Below are positions 8,271 through 16,737 of a stretch of 64,000 nt of DNA, piece by piece; the stretch's first letter is position 1; each line of letters begins with the position of its first letter. Both the position numbers and the translations under genes were made by a program. Source of the DNA: Palsa-504 sp963819785 (GTDB lineage: Bacteria; Actinomycetota; Actinomycetes; Streptosporangiales; Streptosporangiaceae); the NCBI GenBank assembly GCA_963819785.1, contig CAWFXW010000028.1:1-64000 (forward strand). Direction: 5' to 3'. The notes under the pieces are model-generated. The model saw only the letters and a program-made list of their open reading frames with translations. It had not been told where the DNA came from and did not search any database.

Positions 8271-9412
8271 CCGCTTCCAGCCTGATGGCCAGCTACCAGG
8301 ACCTTCCCGGTCACCCGGCGGGCGGGTACCCGGTGGTGTCCGGGCTGCTGCTCGGCGTGCTGGCGGGCGGCTTCCCGCCCGCCGTCGCCGTCCGGGTGTG
8401 CACGCCGGAGGGTAGTCCCTATGCGGCCGCCGGAGGCTGGGCCCGGCTGGCCGACGCGGACCTCCCGGAGCCGGTGCCGGCGCTTCCCGGAGCCGGTGCC
8501 GGCTGACGCTGACACGCTGTTCGACCTGGCCTCGCTGACCAAGGTGGTGGCCACGCTGCCGCTGGTGCTGCTGCTGCACCAGCGCGGCCGGTGGAGCATC
8601 GACGACCCGGTGGCCCGCTGGCTGCCCGGCGCGCCCCGGTCGGCGGTCACCATCGCGCAGTGCCTGCTGCACGTGTCCGGGCTGGTGCCGCACCGGCCCT
8701 ATTACGAAACCTGCGCCGGGCCGGCCGAGATCAGGCGGGCGGTGATCGCGGAGCTGGCGGACGCGGTGCCTGGGCCGGTCGCCTACAGCGACCTGGGGTT
8801 CATGCTGCTCGGCTGGGCGGTGGAGGAGTGCGCGGGCGAGCCGCTGGCGGACCTGGCTTGCCGCGAGGTGTTCGGGCCGCTCGGGATGACGTCGACCGGG
8901 TACCGGCCACGCGTGCCGCTGGGGCGCATCGCGGCCACGGAGGCTGACGGCGACCAGCGGGTTGGCGACGAGCAGCGGTCCGGTCCGGGTGTGGTCTGGG
9001 GGCAGGTGCACGATGGCAACGCGTTCGCGCTTGGCGGGGTCAGCGGGCACGCAGGACTGTTCGGCACGGCTGAGGATCTGGGCCGGTTCGCGGCCGCGCT
9101 GCTCACGCCGGGCCGGCATCCGGTGCTCAGCGCCGAGACCCTGGCGCTGATGACCGCGCGGCACGCGGGCGCGGGGACTGAGGCGCGAGTCCTCGGCTGG
9201 CGGATTCGACCCGAGGCCTGGGGGGACTGGCCGGAGGGGACGTTCTGGCATACCGGCTTTACGGGGACCTCGCTGCTCGTCGCGCCCGCGCTTCACGTCG
9301 CGGTCGTGTTGCTGACCAATGCCGTACACCCGGTCCGGCGGCTGGACCAGACGGCGGCGCTGCGGGCCAGCGTTCACCGGGCCATCCGCGAGGCGCTCGA
9401 CTTCCCGGTTGC
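8267..9412 (+). pseudogene. serine hydrolase (class C beta-lactamase/AmiE-like), disrupted by a 22-bp duplication
   Basis: The penicillin-binding-protein fold motifs are all present: SxxK in LASLTKVVAT, YxN-like in VAYSDLGF, and HTG in WHTGFTGTS. The N-terminus starts at GTG 8267, coupled to the upstream stop, and reads in one frame to about 8480. A 22-base tandem duplication (copies at 8464 and 8486) shifts the frame. Removing one copy joins the halves perfectly (DLPEPVPADADTLFDLASL). The C-terminal end near REALD (about 9411) has no stop; the frame runs on into antisense of the HNH gene until 9594. Bacillus AmiE (YbbE), a MurNAc-L-alanine amidase encoded beside murQ and nagZ, belongs to this fold family, so a muropeptide amidase role is a reasonable inference. 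Confidence 0.75.
8464..8507 (+). repeat. 22-bp tandem duplication disrupting the serine hydrolase
   Basis: The segment beginning CCCGGAGCCGGTGCCGGC at 8464 recurs at 8486 with one difference just upstream (CTCCC versus CTTCC). Because 22 is not a multiple of three, it moves translation out of frame and brings in an early TGA at 8504-8506. Deleting either copy restores the family reading frame. Confidence 0.85.
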
Positions 9413-9422
9413 CGCTGGACGC

Positions 9423-11057
9423 TTATCCGGGTGGGCTGTGGCTGTGGAAGATCTTGGTGCCGTCGGGGCTGCGGGCGGTGGTGGTGCCGTCGGGGTTGAG
9501 GGTAACTTTCCAGCCCCACTGGTGGATGGCCACGTGGTGGTGGAAGAAGCAGTACAGGGCGCAGCCGTCGACGCTCGTTTTCCCGCCGTCGGCTAGGTGG
9601 GTGATGTGGTGGACTTCGCAGGCTGCGGCGGGCTGGTCGCAGCCGCCGGCCCAGCGGCAGTGCTGGTCGCGCAGGATGACCGCGCGGCGGATCGCGGCGG
9701 GGATGTCGGCTGAGTGGCCGACGTCCAGCGGCAGGGAGGGCCCGGCGAGGCGGGCGCCGAGCTGGCGGGTCCGCAGGAAGGAGGCCAGGCCACCGGGGCC
9801 GGAGACCAGGTCGACGGCCTTGCTGATGATGGCATGGCGGAGCATCTCCAGCGCCTGCGGCGTGGCTGGCCGCGGCACGGGCGGGGCCGAGGGCTGGTCC
9901 GCTGCGGTGGGCTCGCCGGTAGTGGCGGGCTGGCCGGCTGGCTCGGCGGGAGGCGGGCTGTAGCCGGGTCCCTGGCCGGCGCAGTGGGAGTTCTGTCCGG
10001 CGCACTGCGGGCCGTGGCTGGCGTACTGCAGGCACAGGGCCACCAGGTCGTCCAGGGCACCGGGGTCAAGCTGGCCGGTTACCACGGGGATGAGGGTGGC
10101 GTCGCACGAGGTGGCGCGGGCGGCCTTGCCCTCCAGCCAGGCGGCGCCGTCGCTGCCGGTCTGGGAGGCGGCGGCGCGGCGGGCCGCCCACCGGATGGCC
10201 ATCTCGCCGATCCACTGGGTCTGCAGGACCGATCCGTCGTCCAGGGCGCGCAGCTCGGCCAGGGAGATGTGGGCCCAGACCTTCACCGGCTGCCCGGCCC
10301 GGTCCGGGAGCAGGCCGGCGGTGACCAGGCGGCGCATCGCGTCGTGCAGCGCGTCGTGGTAGCGCTGGTCCTTGGTCCGGGTGTCCTCGGAACCGGCCGG
10401 GGCCGACAGGGCGTCCAGCACCGTGGTGACGACCGCGGCGCACTCGGGGGTCAGGTCACCGGTGATGACCCCGGCGCCGCCGAACGTGGTCTGCGTCCGG
10501 ACCCGGCGGTCCTCGAAGTCGGGCAGCCCGTCGTCGCCGGGGGCATCAGACAGGGACCGGGCGTAGATCTCCGCGGCCAGCCCGGCCAGGTCGCCCTGGC
10601 TGGCCCCGCCCCGGGCCGCGCCGATGAGGATCTCATCAGCGGCGTCCCAGCAGGACGCGGGGAGCTTATCGGTCCATCCGCAGATCAGCGCGGCCACCGG
10701 CTCAGATAGCACACCTCCGTCGGCCAGCGCCGCCACCACCTGCGGGTGGGTGACGGCACGGCGGGCCCACGCGCGGTGGCCACGGGCGGCGCCCTTGGTG
10801 ATCCGGGTGCGGTGGACCAGCCACGAGGCGGGACTGTAGTCTGCGTCGGCCGAATAGCCCTGGGCGGCGGTGAACGCGGCCAGGATCCGGGCCCGGGCGG
10901 CGGTGGAGATCGCGTCGCCTTGCTCCAGGGCCTGCAGGCATTCGGCCTGGGCCTGGGCGGCCATCGTGGTGGGGTCGGTGGCGGCCAGGTAGCGCAGCCC
11001 GGTCAGGACCATGTCCGTCGCGTCGGCGGTGCTGGCCGGAGCCGGGATGGCGCTCAC
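9423..11057 (-). CDS. DUF222/13E12-family HNH endonuclease-like protein
   Basis: 544 residues from GTG 11057, chosen because AGGGAGGTGA lies 8 bases upstream; an in-frame GTG at 11069 has no room for a site. The N-terminal two thirds are the DUF222 domain (SWLVHRTRITKGAARGHRAW, TGDLTPECAAVVTTVLDAL). The C-terminus is an HNH nuclease: RRAVILRDQHCRWAGGC, CEVHHI, then the HHHVAIH segment. Proteins of this type correspond to the 13E12 repeat family of Mycobacterium tuberculosis, which occurs in multiple copies and can be linked to prophage and mobile DNA. It lies antisense immediately after the decayed serine hydrolase. Whether it moves itself is unknown; no inverted repeats or integrase are visible nearby. 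Confidence 0.88.
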   Translation of the reverse strand: MSAIPAPASTADATDMVLTGLRYLAATDPTTMAAQAQAECLQALEQGDAISTAARARILAAFTAAQGYSADADYSPASWLVHRTRITKGAARGHRAWARRAVTHPQVVAALADGGVLSEPVAALICGWTDKLPASCWDAADEILIGAARGGASQGDLAGLAAEIYARSLSDAPGDDGLPDFEDRRVRTQTTFGGAGVITGDLTPECAAVVTTVLDALSAPAGSEDTRTKDQRYHDALHDAMRRLVTAGLLPDRAGQPVKVWAHISLAELRALDDGSVLQTQWIGEMAIRWAARRAAASQTGSDGAAWLEGKAARATSCDATLIPVVTGQLDPGALDDLVALCLQYASHGPQCAGQNSHCAGQGPGYSPPPAEPAGQPATTGEPTAADQPSAPPVPRPATPQALEMLRHAIISKAVDLVSGPGGLASFLRTRQLGARLAGPSLPLDVGHSADIPAAIRRAVILRDQHCRWAGGCDQPAAACEVHHITHLADGGKTSVDGCALYCFFHHHVAIHQWGWKVTLNPDGTTTARSPDGTKIFHSHSPPG

Positions 11058-11450
11058 GTGAGCCGTCACCTCCCTGGACGGGTCGCGGGTGGACCGGATC
11101 GGCGCTCTGCTGCGTGCGCGGGGGGCCTGTCCCGGGGAAGTGTCACCCAGGATCGTTAGGCAAGAAAGATCTTTTGATCTTGAGTTCGATCATATCAGGC
11201 CATACCGACATTTCCTCGAAACGACACGCGGCCGGGTGTGCATTTGGGGGCCGGTCGCTCCGGGACCAGGCCCGCGCCGCCTGGGGTACGACATTCTCGC
11301 TCCGGCGCTTCCACGAAGCCCTCCTCGCCCTCGGAGCACCACCGCTCGGCACGATGAACGACGCCCTCCTCGCCCAGCCCAGGCCGTCGGGAAGTGATCG
11401 GTCTTAAGCTGGCGGGTTGCTCTGTCGTCTTCACCGGTACGCTACGGGGC
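11058..11450. other. non-coding stretch between the HNH gene and lysS
   Basis: About 390 bases without a credible gene. It holds an AT-richer patch with a small inverted repeat at 11166-11181 (AAGATC, loop TTTT, GATCTT) and the first copy of a ~38-base direct repeat at 11196-11232. It probably contains the promoter regions of lysS and of the HNH gene, but I cannot assign boxes with confidence. Confidence 0.6.
11196..11232 (+). repeat. direct repeat flanking lysS, copy 1
   Basis: This 37-base stretch, whose core is TTTCCTCGAAACGACACGCG, matches the segment at 12943-12980 in the same orientation with one mismatch and one single-base gap. The two copies bracket lysS. Read on the minus strand both encode CRFEEM(S/P)VW, but no gene supports that translation. 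Confidence 0.85.
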
Positions 11451-12932
11451 GTGGCCGACCAGAACATACCGCAACAGGTCCGGGTTCGCCTCGACAAGAG
11501 AGAACGGCTTCTTCAGTCCGGCGCCGAACCCTATCCGGTCGGCTTTGAGCGCACCGCGACGGCGGCTGGGCTGCGTGCGAGGTGCGGCGATCTGCCGCCA
11601 GATTCGTCCACCGGTGAGGTGGCCAGCGTCGCCGGGCGTGTGATGCTGTCCCGGATCGGCGGCAAGCTGTGTTTCGCGAGGCTGCGCGACGGTACCGGCG
11701 ATATCCAGGTGATGATCTCGCTCGCGGGGGCCGGTGAGGAGCGGCTGGCAGCCTGGAAGCGCGACGTCGACCTCGGCGATCATGTAGGCGTGACCGGCGA
11801 GGTGATTATCTCGCGGTCGGGTGAGTTGTCTGTGCTGGCCTCGTCGTGGACGCTGACCGCGAAGTCGCTGCGCCCGCTGCCCGAGAAGTTCCGTGGCCTG
11901 ACCGATGCCGAGTCGCGAGTGCGGCAGCGGTACGTGGACCTGATCGTCAACCCGGAGGCGCGGCGGTCCGCCGAGTTGCGCGCGGCGGTTATGCACTCGA
12001 TCCGTTCCCAGCTGAACCAGCACGGTTTCCTCGAAGTGGAGACCCCGGTCCTCACCTCGCTGCACGGCGGTGCGAATGCGCGGCCGTTCCTGACCCACGC
12101 CAACGCCTACGACAGCCGGGTGTACCTGCGGATCGCGCTGGAGCTGTATCTCAAGCGGCTGGTCGTCGGCGGAATCGAGCGAGTGTATGAGATCGGCCGG
12201 ATCTTCCGCAACGAGGGCGCCGATGCCACGCATAACCCCGAGTTCACGATGCTCGAGGCGTACCAGGCGTACGGCGACTACAACACGATCGGGGAGCTGA
12301 CTCGGGAGTTGGTGCAGGGGGCGGCGGTCGCCGCCTTTGGGTCCACGGTCATCACACGCGCCGACGGGTCGGAGTATGACATCGGCGGAGACTGGCCCGA
12401 GGTGACGGTGCACGACGCGATTTCGGCGGTGGCGGGCGAGGAGGTGACGGCAGGTACGGCCGAAGCCGGGTTGCGTAAGCTCTGCGAGCGGCTCGACGTG
12501 CCCGTGGCGCCGGGCTGGAACGGGGGTCAGATCGTGCTGGAGATGTACGAACAGCTGGTAGAGAAGCGAACCGTAAGGCCCACCTTCTACCGGGACTTCC
12601 CGGTCGAGGTGTCACCGCTGGTGCGCCAGCACCGGTCCGACCCGCGGCTCGCCGAGCGATGGGACCTCGTCGTGTGCGGCGCCGAGCTGGGGACCGGTTA
12701 CTCCGAGCTAGCCGATCCGGTGGTGCAGCGTGCCCGACTGACCGCCCAGTCGCTGCTCAAGGCAGGCGGCGACCCGGAGGCGATGGAGCTGGATGAGGAC
12801 TTCCTGCGCGCCCTGGAGTACGGCATGCCCCCGACCGGCGGCATGGGCATGGGCATCGACCGTCTGCTGATGACGTTCACCGGCGATAACATCCGCGAGA
12901 CGCTCCTGTTCCCCTTCGTCCGCCCCGATTGA
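11451..12932 (+). CDS. lysS: lysyl-tRNA synthetase, class II
   Basis: Charges tRNA-Lys in the cytoplasm. 493 residues from GTG 11451 (VADQNIPQQVRVRLDKRERL, the usual N-terminus of the actinobacterial enzyme). The OB-fold anticodon domain (VASVAGRVMLSRIGGKLCFA) is followed by the class II catalytic core with motif 2 (GRIFRNEGADATHNPEFTM) and motif 3 (GMGMGIDRLLM). There is no N-terminal membrane domain, so it is not a full LysX-type lipid-lysylating fusion. It lies between two ~38-bp direct repeats. The surroundings (HNH gene upstream, regulator/efflux pair downstream) are not the usual housekeeping context, so it could be a second, acquired copy; that needs the rest of the genome. Confidence 0.93.
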   Translation: MADQNIPQQVRVRLDKRERLLQSGAEPYPVGFERTATAAGLRARCGDLPPDSSTGEVASVAGRVMLSRIGGKLCFARLRDGTGDIQVMISLAGAGEERLAAWKRDVDLGDHVGVTGEVIISRSGELSVLASSWTLTAKSLRPLPEKFRGLTDAESRVRQRYVDLIVNPEARRSAELRAAVMHSIRSQLNQHGFLEVETPVLTSLHGGANARPFLTHANAYDSRVYLRIALELYLKRLVVGGIERVYEIGRIFRNEGADATHNPEFTMLEAYQAYGDYNTIGELTRELVQGAAVAAFGSTVITRADGSEYDIGGDWPEVTVHDAISAVAGEEVTAGTAEAGLRKLCERLDVPVAPGWNGGQIVLEMYEQLVEKRTVRPTFYRDFPVEVSPLVRQHRSDPRLAERWDLVVCGAELGTGYSELADPVVQRARLTAQSLLKAGGDPEAMELDEDFLRALEYGMPPTGGMGMGIDRLLMTFTGDNIRETLLFPFVRPD

Positions 12933-12942
12933 ATCTAGTGCG

Positions 12943-12980
12943 CAGGCCCATACCGGCATTTCCTCGAAACGACACGCGGC
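12943..12980 (+). repeat. direct repeat flanking lysS, copy 2
   Basis: Second copy of the repeat described at 11196-11232, same orientation. It begins 11 bases after the lysS stop and its end touches the stop region of the convergent XRE regulator gene. Confidence 0.85.
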
Positions 12981-13876
12981 TATCGGGGATCGGGCAGCCC
13001 TGAGTCGTAGGCGCTCTCGTCCTTTGCGGGACCGGCGAAGCCGGCCATGTCCAGCAGGACCATGGCGTCGTAGTCCGGGGTGCCGGGGGCGGCCATGTAG
13101 ATGACCAGGCGCTGGCCGTCGGTGCGGGTCAGGTCGAGCGACTCGTGGGCGAGGGTCATCGTGCCGACCACCGGATGCCGGAAGACCTTCTCGCCGTCGC
13201 CCATCCGGCGGACCTCGTACCGGTCCCACAGGCGGCTGAAGTCGGGGCTCTTCACGATCAGCTCGCCGATGATCGCGGCCAGGTCGGGGGCGTCGGGGTC
13301 CGCGCCGGCCACCGCATGCAGGTGCGCGACGCAGCCGCGGGCCTTCTGCTCCCAGTCCGGCCACAGGGCGCGGGCCGCCGGGTGCAGGAACGTGTAGCGG
13401 ATCGTGTTGCGCTGCCGGGCGGGCCATTCGGCCAGGCCGGGCAGCAGCTGATACCCGCCGGGGTTCGCGTCGAGCAGGTCGTTGGTCCGGCTCAGCACGT
13501 AGGCCGGGTTGGGGCGGAGCGTCTCGAGCAGCTGCCGCACGGTGGGGCGGACCTGCCGGGACGGCGGCGGGGGCGGGACCGGCGCCCGCCGCGCGGCCTG
13601 GGCGGCCAGGGCGCGCAGGAACTCGCGTTCCTCCTCGTCCAGGAGCAGCACGCGGGCCAGGGCGTCGACCACGGCCGGGCTGGGCCGGGTCTCCTTGCCG
13701 CGTTCCAGGCGGGTGTAGTAGTCGATGGACACGCCGGCCAGGGTGGCCAGCTCCTCGCGCCGCAGTCCGGGAGTCCGCCGGGTCCCGGTACCGGGCGGCA
13801 GGCCCACGTCGGCGGGCCGCACCCCGGCGCGCCTGGTCCGCAGGAACCGGCCCAGCTCGGTCTGCTCGGTGGTCAT
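12980..13876 (-). CDS. XRE-family regulator with MmyB-like ligand-binding domain
   Basis: 298 residues from ATG 13876. The N-terminus is a helix-turn-helix (LRREELATLAGVSIDYYTRLERGKE) preceded by the typical LGRFLRTRRA. The C-terminal domain (NPAYVLSRTNDLLDANPGGY, then FLHPAARALWPDWEQ and DRYEVRRMGDGEKVFRHPVVG, each shown in part) is the MmyB-like PAS-related domain common in actinobacteria. It is divergent from an efflux pump gene, so control of that gene and of itself is likely. The 165-base gap between them carries an inverted repeat at 13967-13993 that could be its operator. Confidence 0.9.
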   Translation of the reverse strand: MTTEQTELGRFLRTRRAGVRPADVGLPPGTGTRRTPGLRREELATLAGVSIDYYTRLERGKETRPSPAVVDALARVLLLDEEEREFLRALAAQAARRAPVPPPPPSRQVRPTVRQLLETLRPNPAYVLSRTNDLLDANPGGYQLLPGLAEWPARQRNTIRYTFLHPAARALWPDWEQKARGCVAHLHAVAGADPDAPDLAAIIGELIVKSPDFSRLWDRYEVRRMGDGEKVFRHPVVGTMTLAHESLDLTRTDGQRLVIYMAAPGTPDYDAMVLLDMAGFAGPAKDESAYDSGLPDPR

Positions 13877-13966
13877 GGTTCCAGTCTCCCCCGCCCCGGC
13901 CGCGGCGCGAGACACTGTGGGGGGCCCTGTCACACCCCCGAACGGCGCACCCCGGAAGATCCCGGC

Positions 13967-13993
13967 CTGCCGCGGGCGGTTCCGGCGCGGCAG
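13967..13993. promoter_or_regulatory. inverted repeat between regulator and efflux gene
   Basis: CTGCCGCG at 13967-13974 pairs perfectly with CGCGGCAG at 13986-13993 across 11 bases. It lies 48 bases upstream of the MFS start in the shared promoter region, a position suited to an operator. In GC-rich DNA an 8-base arm can arise by chance. Confidence 0.35.
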
Positions 13994-14041
13994 GCTGATC
14001 ACGTCAGGGGGCTTTGCGCGCCGGTGATCGAAAGGGGTCTC

Positions 14042-15526
14042 ATGACTAACGGGGTCTTCGGGCCGAGCCGGCCGGCGACGGTCACCGTGACCGGGACCCG
14101 GGATGGTGAGGGCATCGCGGGCAGTGCCGGGCAGCAGCCCGCCACCAGGAGCGTGATCGTCCTGCTGGCCTCGCTGCTCGGGTTCTTCATGCTGAGCCTG
14201 GACTCCACGGCCGTGAACGTGGCGCTGGCCGGCATCGAGCGGACGCTCGGCGGGTCCACCGCGGGTCTGCAGTGGGTGATCGATGCGTACACGCTGATGT
14301 TCGCGGCCCTGCTGATCTCGGCGGGCGCGATCTCGGACCGGATCGGCGCCAAGCGCCTGTACGCCATCGGCCTGGCCGCGTTCCTGGCCTCGTCGGCCGC
14401 GTGCGGCCTGGCGCCGACGCTCGGGTTCTTGATCGGCGGCCGGGCGGTCCAGGGCAGCGCGGCCGCGGTCATGCTGCCCGCCTCGCTCGCGCTGGTCCGG
14501 CAGGCGTACGGCAACCCGGCCCGGCGGGCCAAGGCCATCGCGGTGTGGGCGGTCGGCGGCACGGTGGCCATGGCGGGCGGCCCGGTGGCCGGCGGCGCGC
14601 TGACGTCGGGCCTGAGCTGGCGGGCGATCTTCTTCCTCAACCTGCCGGCCGGAGTGGTGGCGGTCGCGCTGCTGGTCCGGGCCCCGCGGTCGCCGCTGCG
14701 CGCCGCCCCGCTCGACCCGGCCGGGCAGGTTACCGCGGTCGCGGCGCTCGCCGCGCTGACGTTCGGCGTCATCGAGGGCGGCGAGAGCGGCTTCGGCCGG
14801 CCGGCGGTGCTGGGCTGCCTGGTGCTGGCCGCGGCGGCGATGGCGGCGTTCGTCCTCGCCGAGACGCGAGCCGCCCACCCGATGGTGCCGCTCGCCGTGT
14901 TCCGGTCCCGGGCGGTATCGGTGTGCGTGGGGATCGGGTTCGCGGTCAACGTCGCCTTCTACGGCATGATCTTCGTGCTCAGCCTGTACTACCAGCGGGT
15001 CCTCGGGCAGTCCGCGGTGCTGGCGGGCCTGGAGTTCCTGCCCATGACCGCGCTGCTGCCGGTCGCGAACCTGGCCTCGGCCAGGCTGGGAACCCGGTTC
15101 GGGCCGGCCCTGGCGATCAAGGCCGGGCTGGTGGTCAGCGTGCTGGGCCTGCTGGGAATGCTGGGCCTGCTGGCGGCGAGCACTACGCCGGATCGTGTCC
15201 TGCTGGCCGCGGCACTGGTCCCGGCCGGAACCGGCCTGGGCTTCGCCGTGCCGTCGGTGATCGTGGTGCTGCTCGAGGCGATCCCGGCCGACCAGGCCGG
15301 CATGGCCGCGGGCCTGCTCAACTCGAGCCGGCAGGTCGGCGGGACGCTGGCCGTGGCGGTGTTCGGCGCCCTGATCGCGCACCGTACGTCGTTCCTGCCC
15401 GGCATGCGGGCCAGCGTGTTGATCGCCGTCGTGGTGCTGGCCGTGGCCGCCGCGGCGGCCGTCACCCTGCCGCGGGGTTCATCCCCGGCACGGCGGGAAA
15501 ACGAGTTGACCGGTTTGGGGCGATAA
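14042..15526 (+). CDS. MFS drug-efflux transporter, DHA2 (EmrB/QacA) type
   Basis: 494 residues from ATG 14042, with AAGGGG upstream. The DHA2 motifs are clear: FFMLSLDSTAVNVALAGIER in helix 1, GAISDRIGAKRLYAIG (motif A) and VMLPASLALVRQAYG. About 14 hydrophobic segments are visible, ending in VAAAAAVTLPRG. Proton-driven export of a small toxic compound at the inner membrane is the family role; the substrate is unknown. The divergent XRE regulator probably controls it. The frame is intact. Confidence 0.92.
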   Translation: MTNGVFGPSRPATVTVTGTRDGEGIAGSAGQQPATRSVIVLLASLLGFFMLSLDSTAVNVALAGIERTLGGSTAGLQWVIDAYTLMFAALLISAGAISDRIGAKRLYAIGLAAFLASSAACGLAPTLGFLIGGRAVQGSAAAVMLPASLALVRQAYGNPARRAKAIAVWAVGGTVAMAGGPVAGGALTSGLSWRAIFFLNLPAGVVAVALLVRAPRSPLRAAPLDPAGQVTAVAALAALTFGVIEGGESGFGRPAVLGCLVLAAAAMAAFVLAETRAAHPMVPLAVFRSRAVSVCVGIGFAVNVAFYGMIFVLSLYYQRVLGQSAVLAGLEFLPMTALLPVANLASARLGTRFGPALAIKAGLVVSVLGLLGMLGLLAASTTPDRVLLAAALVPAGTGLGFAVPSVIVVLLEAIPADQAGMAAGLLNSSRQVGGTLAVAVFGALIAHRTSFLPGMRASVLIAVVVLAVAAAAAVTLPRGSSPARRENELTGLGR

Positions 15527-15610
15527 GTCAGGGTTAATGCAGGGCCCCGGCCCAGCACCACCACGGCGGGCGCGCGGTGCGGCGCTGGCCCCGCAGACGC
15601 CCGCCGTTCA

Positions 15611-15647
15611 GAGCGGAGTGCCGCATCCTGTCAGCGGCACTCCGCTC
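15611..15647. terminator. strong hairpin downstream of the MFS gene
   Basis: A perfect 14-base stem (GAGCGGAGTGCCGC at 15611-15624 with its complement at 15634-15647) closes a 9-base loop. There is no T-run after it. It lies 85 bases after the MFS stop and 70 before the next start, consistent with an actinobacterial terminator lacking a U-tail or with an RNA regulatory structure. Confidence 0.6.
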
Positions 15648-15716
15648 ACAACATGCCGAATGTCCTTAGCGGACGCGACGTGTGGCAACGCCCGGGATGC
15701 GATACGGTGCCGATTC

Positions 15717-16013
15717 ATGGAAGTCAACCTTTGCGTCCTGTTGTGGGCCCACGACGGACGTGACGCCGAGCTCACCGCCTACGAAGACAAGGTGCTGGGC
15801 CTGCTCGCCGAGCACGACGGGCACGTGATCCAGCGGGCCAGGACCATGGCCGGGAACGGCAGCAGCGACCTGCCCACCGAGGTCCAGATGCTGCGGTTCG
15901 GCTCCGACACCGCGCTGGACGGCTATATGCAGGACGCCCGCCGCGAGGCCCTGGCCGGGCAGCGGGACGAGATCATCGCCATGACCGAGATCATGCGCAT
16001 CGAGATGGTCTAG
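15717..16013 (+). CDS. small conserved protein, possible dimeric alpha/beta barrel (DUF1330-like)
   Basis: 98 residues from ATG 15717. The pattern (a hydrophobic strand NLCVLLWAH, a helix around AYEDKVLGLLAEHDGHVIQR, then TEVQMLRFGSDTALDGYM) resembles small ferredoxin-like proteins of the DUF1330/dimeric alpha-beta barrel group. No catalytic residue can be named. The next gene, tenA-like, follows after 37 bases on the same strand, so co-transcription is possible. Function unknown. Confidence 0.6.
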   Translation: MEVNLCVLLWAHDGRDAELTAYEDKVLGLLAEHDGHVIQRARTMAGNGSSDLPTEVQMLRFGSDTALDGYMQDARREALAGQRDEIIAMTEIMRIEMV

Positions 16014-16050
16014 CCGGCCCTAGCTCCGGAAACCGGACTAGGGTGCGGTC

Positions 16051-16737
16051 ATGGAGACCGCCTTCTCGGCCCGGCTGCGCGAGCGCTGCGATCGCGTGTG
16101 GGCCGGGCTGCACGCGCACCCGTTCCTGGGCGAGCTGGCCCGGGGCACGCTGCCGCTCGACCGGTTCCGGTTCTTCATCGAGCAGGACCTGCTGTTCCTG
16201 CCCGCCTTCGCCAAATGCATGGCCATGGGCGCGGCGAAGTCGGCCAGCGACGCGGACCTGGAGTTCTTCACCAGGCAGCTGGACGGGATCATCCGGCTGG
16301 AGATCCCGAGTAACCGGCGGCTGCTGGACCGGGTGATCAGCCTGGGTGCGCAGGACCGCGGCGGCGCGCGGGGGATGGCCCCGGCCAACGTGGCCTACAC
16401 CAGCTTCCTGCTGGCCACCGCGGCGGCGGGCGGCCCGCTGGAGATCACCGCGGCCATCTTGCCGTGCTCCTGGAGCTACATCGAGATCGCCGCGGCGCTG
16501 AAGGACGAGATCGCCGATCACCCGGTGTACTCGGACTGGGTGGCGTTCTACCTCCAGGACGAGGAGGCCGATCTGGTCCGGAACATGCGCGAGACGTTCG
16601 ACGACATGACCAGGGACGGGGCGGTCAGCGACGGCAAGCGCGAGCAGCTGGCCGAGATCTTCCTGATGAGCTCACGGCTGGAGGGCATGTTCTGGCAGAT
16701 GGCCTACACCCTGGACCAGTGGCCCGACCTGAGCTAG
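16051..16737 (+). CDS. TenA-family protein (thiaminase II fold)
   Basis: 228 residues. The TenA helical-bundle signature is visible: LHAHPFLGELARGTLPLDRF near the N-terminus, FIEQDLLFLPAFAKCMAMGA, and ILPCSWSYIEIAAAL in the second half, ending with EGMFWQMAYTLDQWP. TenA enzymes salvage thiamin pyrimidine by hydrolysing aminopyrimidines, but many relatives have unknown substrates. The position of the usual catalytic cysteine (YxxxC in TenA-C) does not stand out, so classical thiaminase activity is not assured. It is convergent with the histidine kinase gene. Confidence 0.85.
   Translation: METAFSARLRERCDRVWAGLHAHPFLGELARGTLPLDRFRFFIEQDLLFLPAFAKCMAMGAAKSASDADLEFFTRQLDGIIRLEIPSNRRLLDRVISLGAQDRGGARGMAPANVAYTSFLLATAAAGGPLEITAAILPCSWSYIEIAAALKDEIADHPVYSDWVAFYLQDEEADLVRNMRETFDDMTRDGAVSDGKREQLAEIFLMSSRLEGMFWQMAYTLDQWPDLS

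Noticed and set aside
11166..11181. AAGATC-TTTT-GATCTT as a rho-independent terminator
   Set aside because: The stem is only six weak pairs and no U-run or upstream gene end fits; noted only as a small inverted repeat.
12980..15382. An 800-codon minus-strand frame covering the XRE regulator and the antisense of the MFS gene
   Set aside because: Only the first 298 codons from ATG 13876 look like a protein; the rest is Gln/Arg/His-rich antisense of a clear MFS coding frame.
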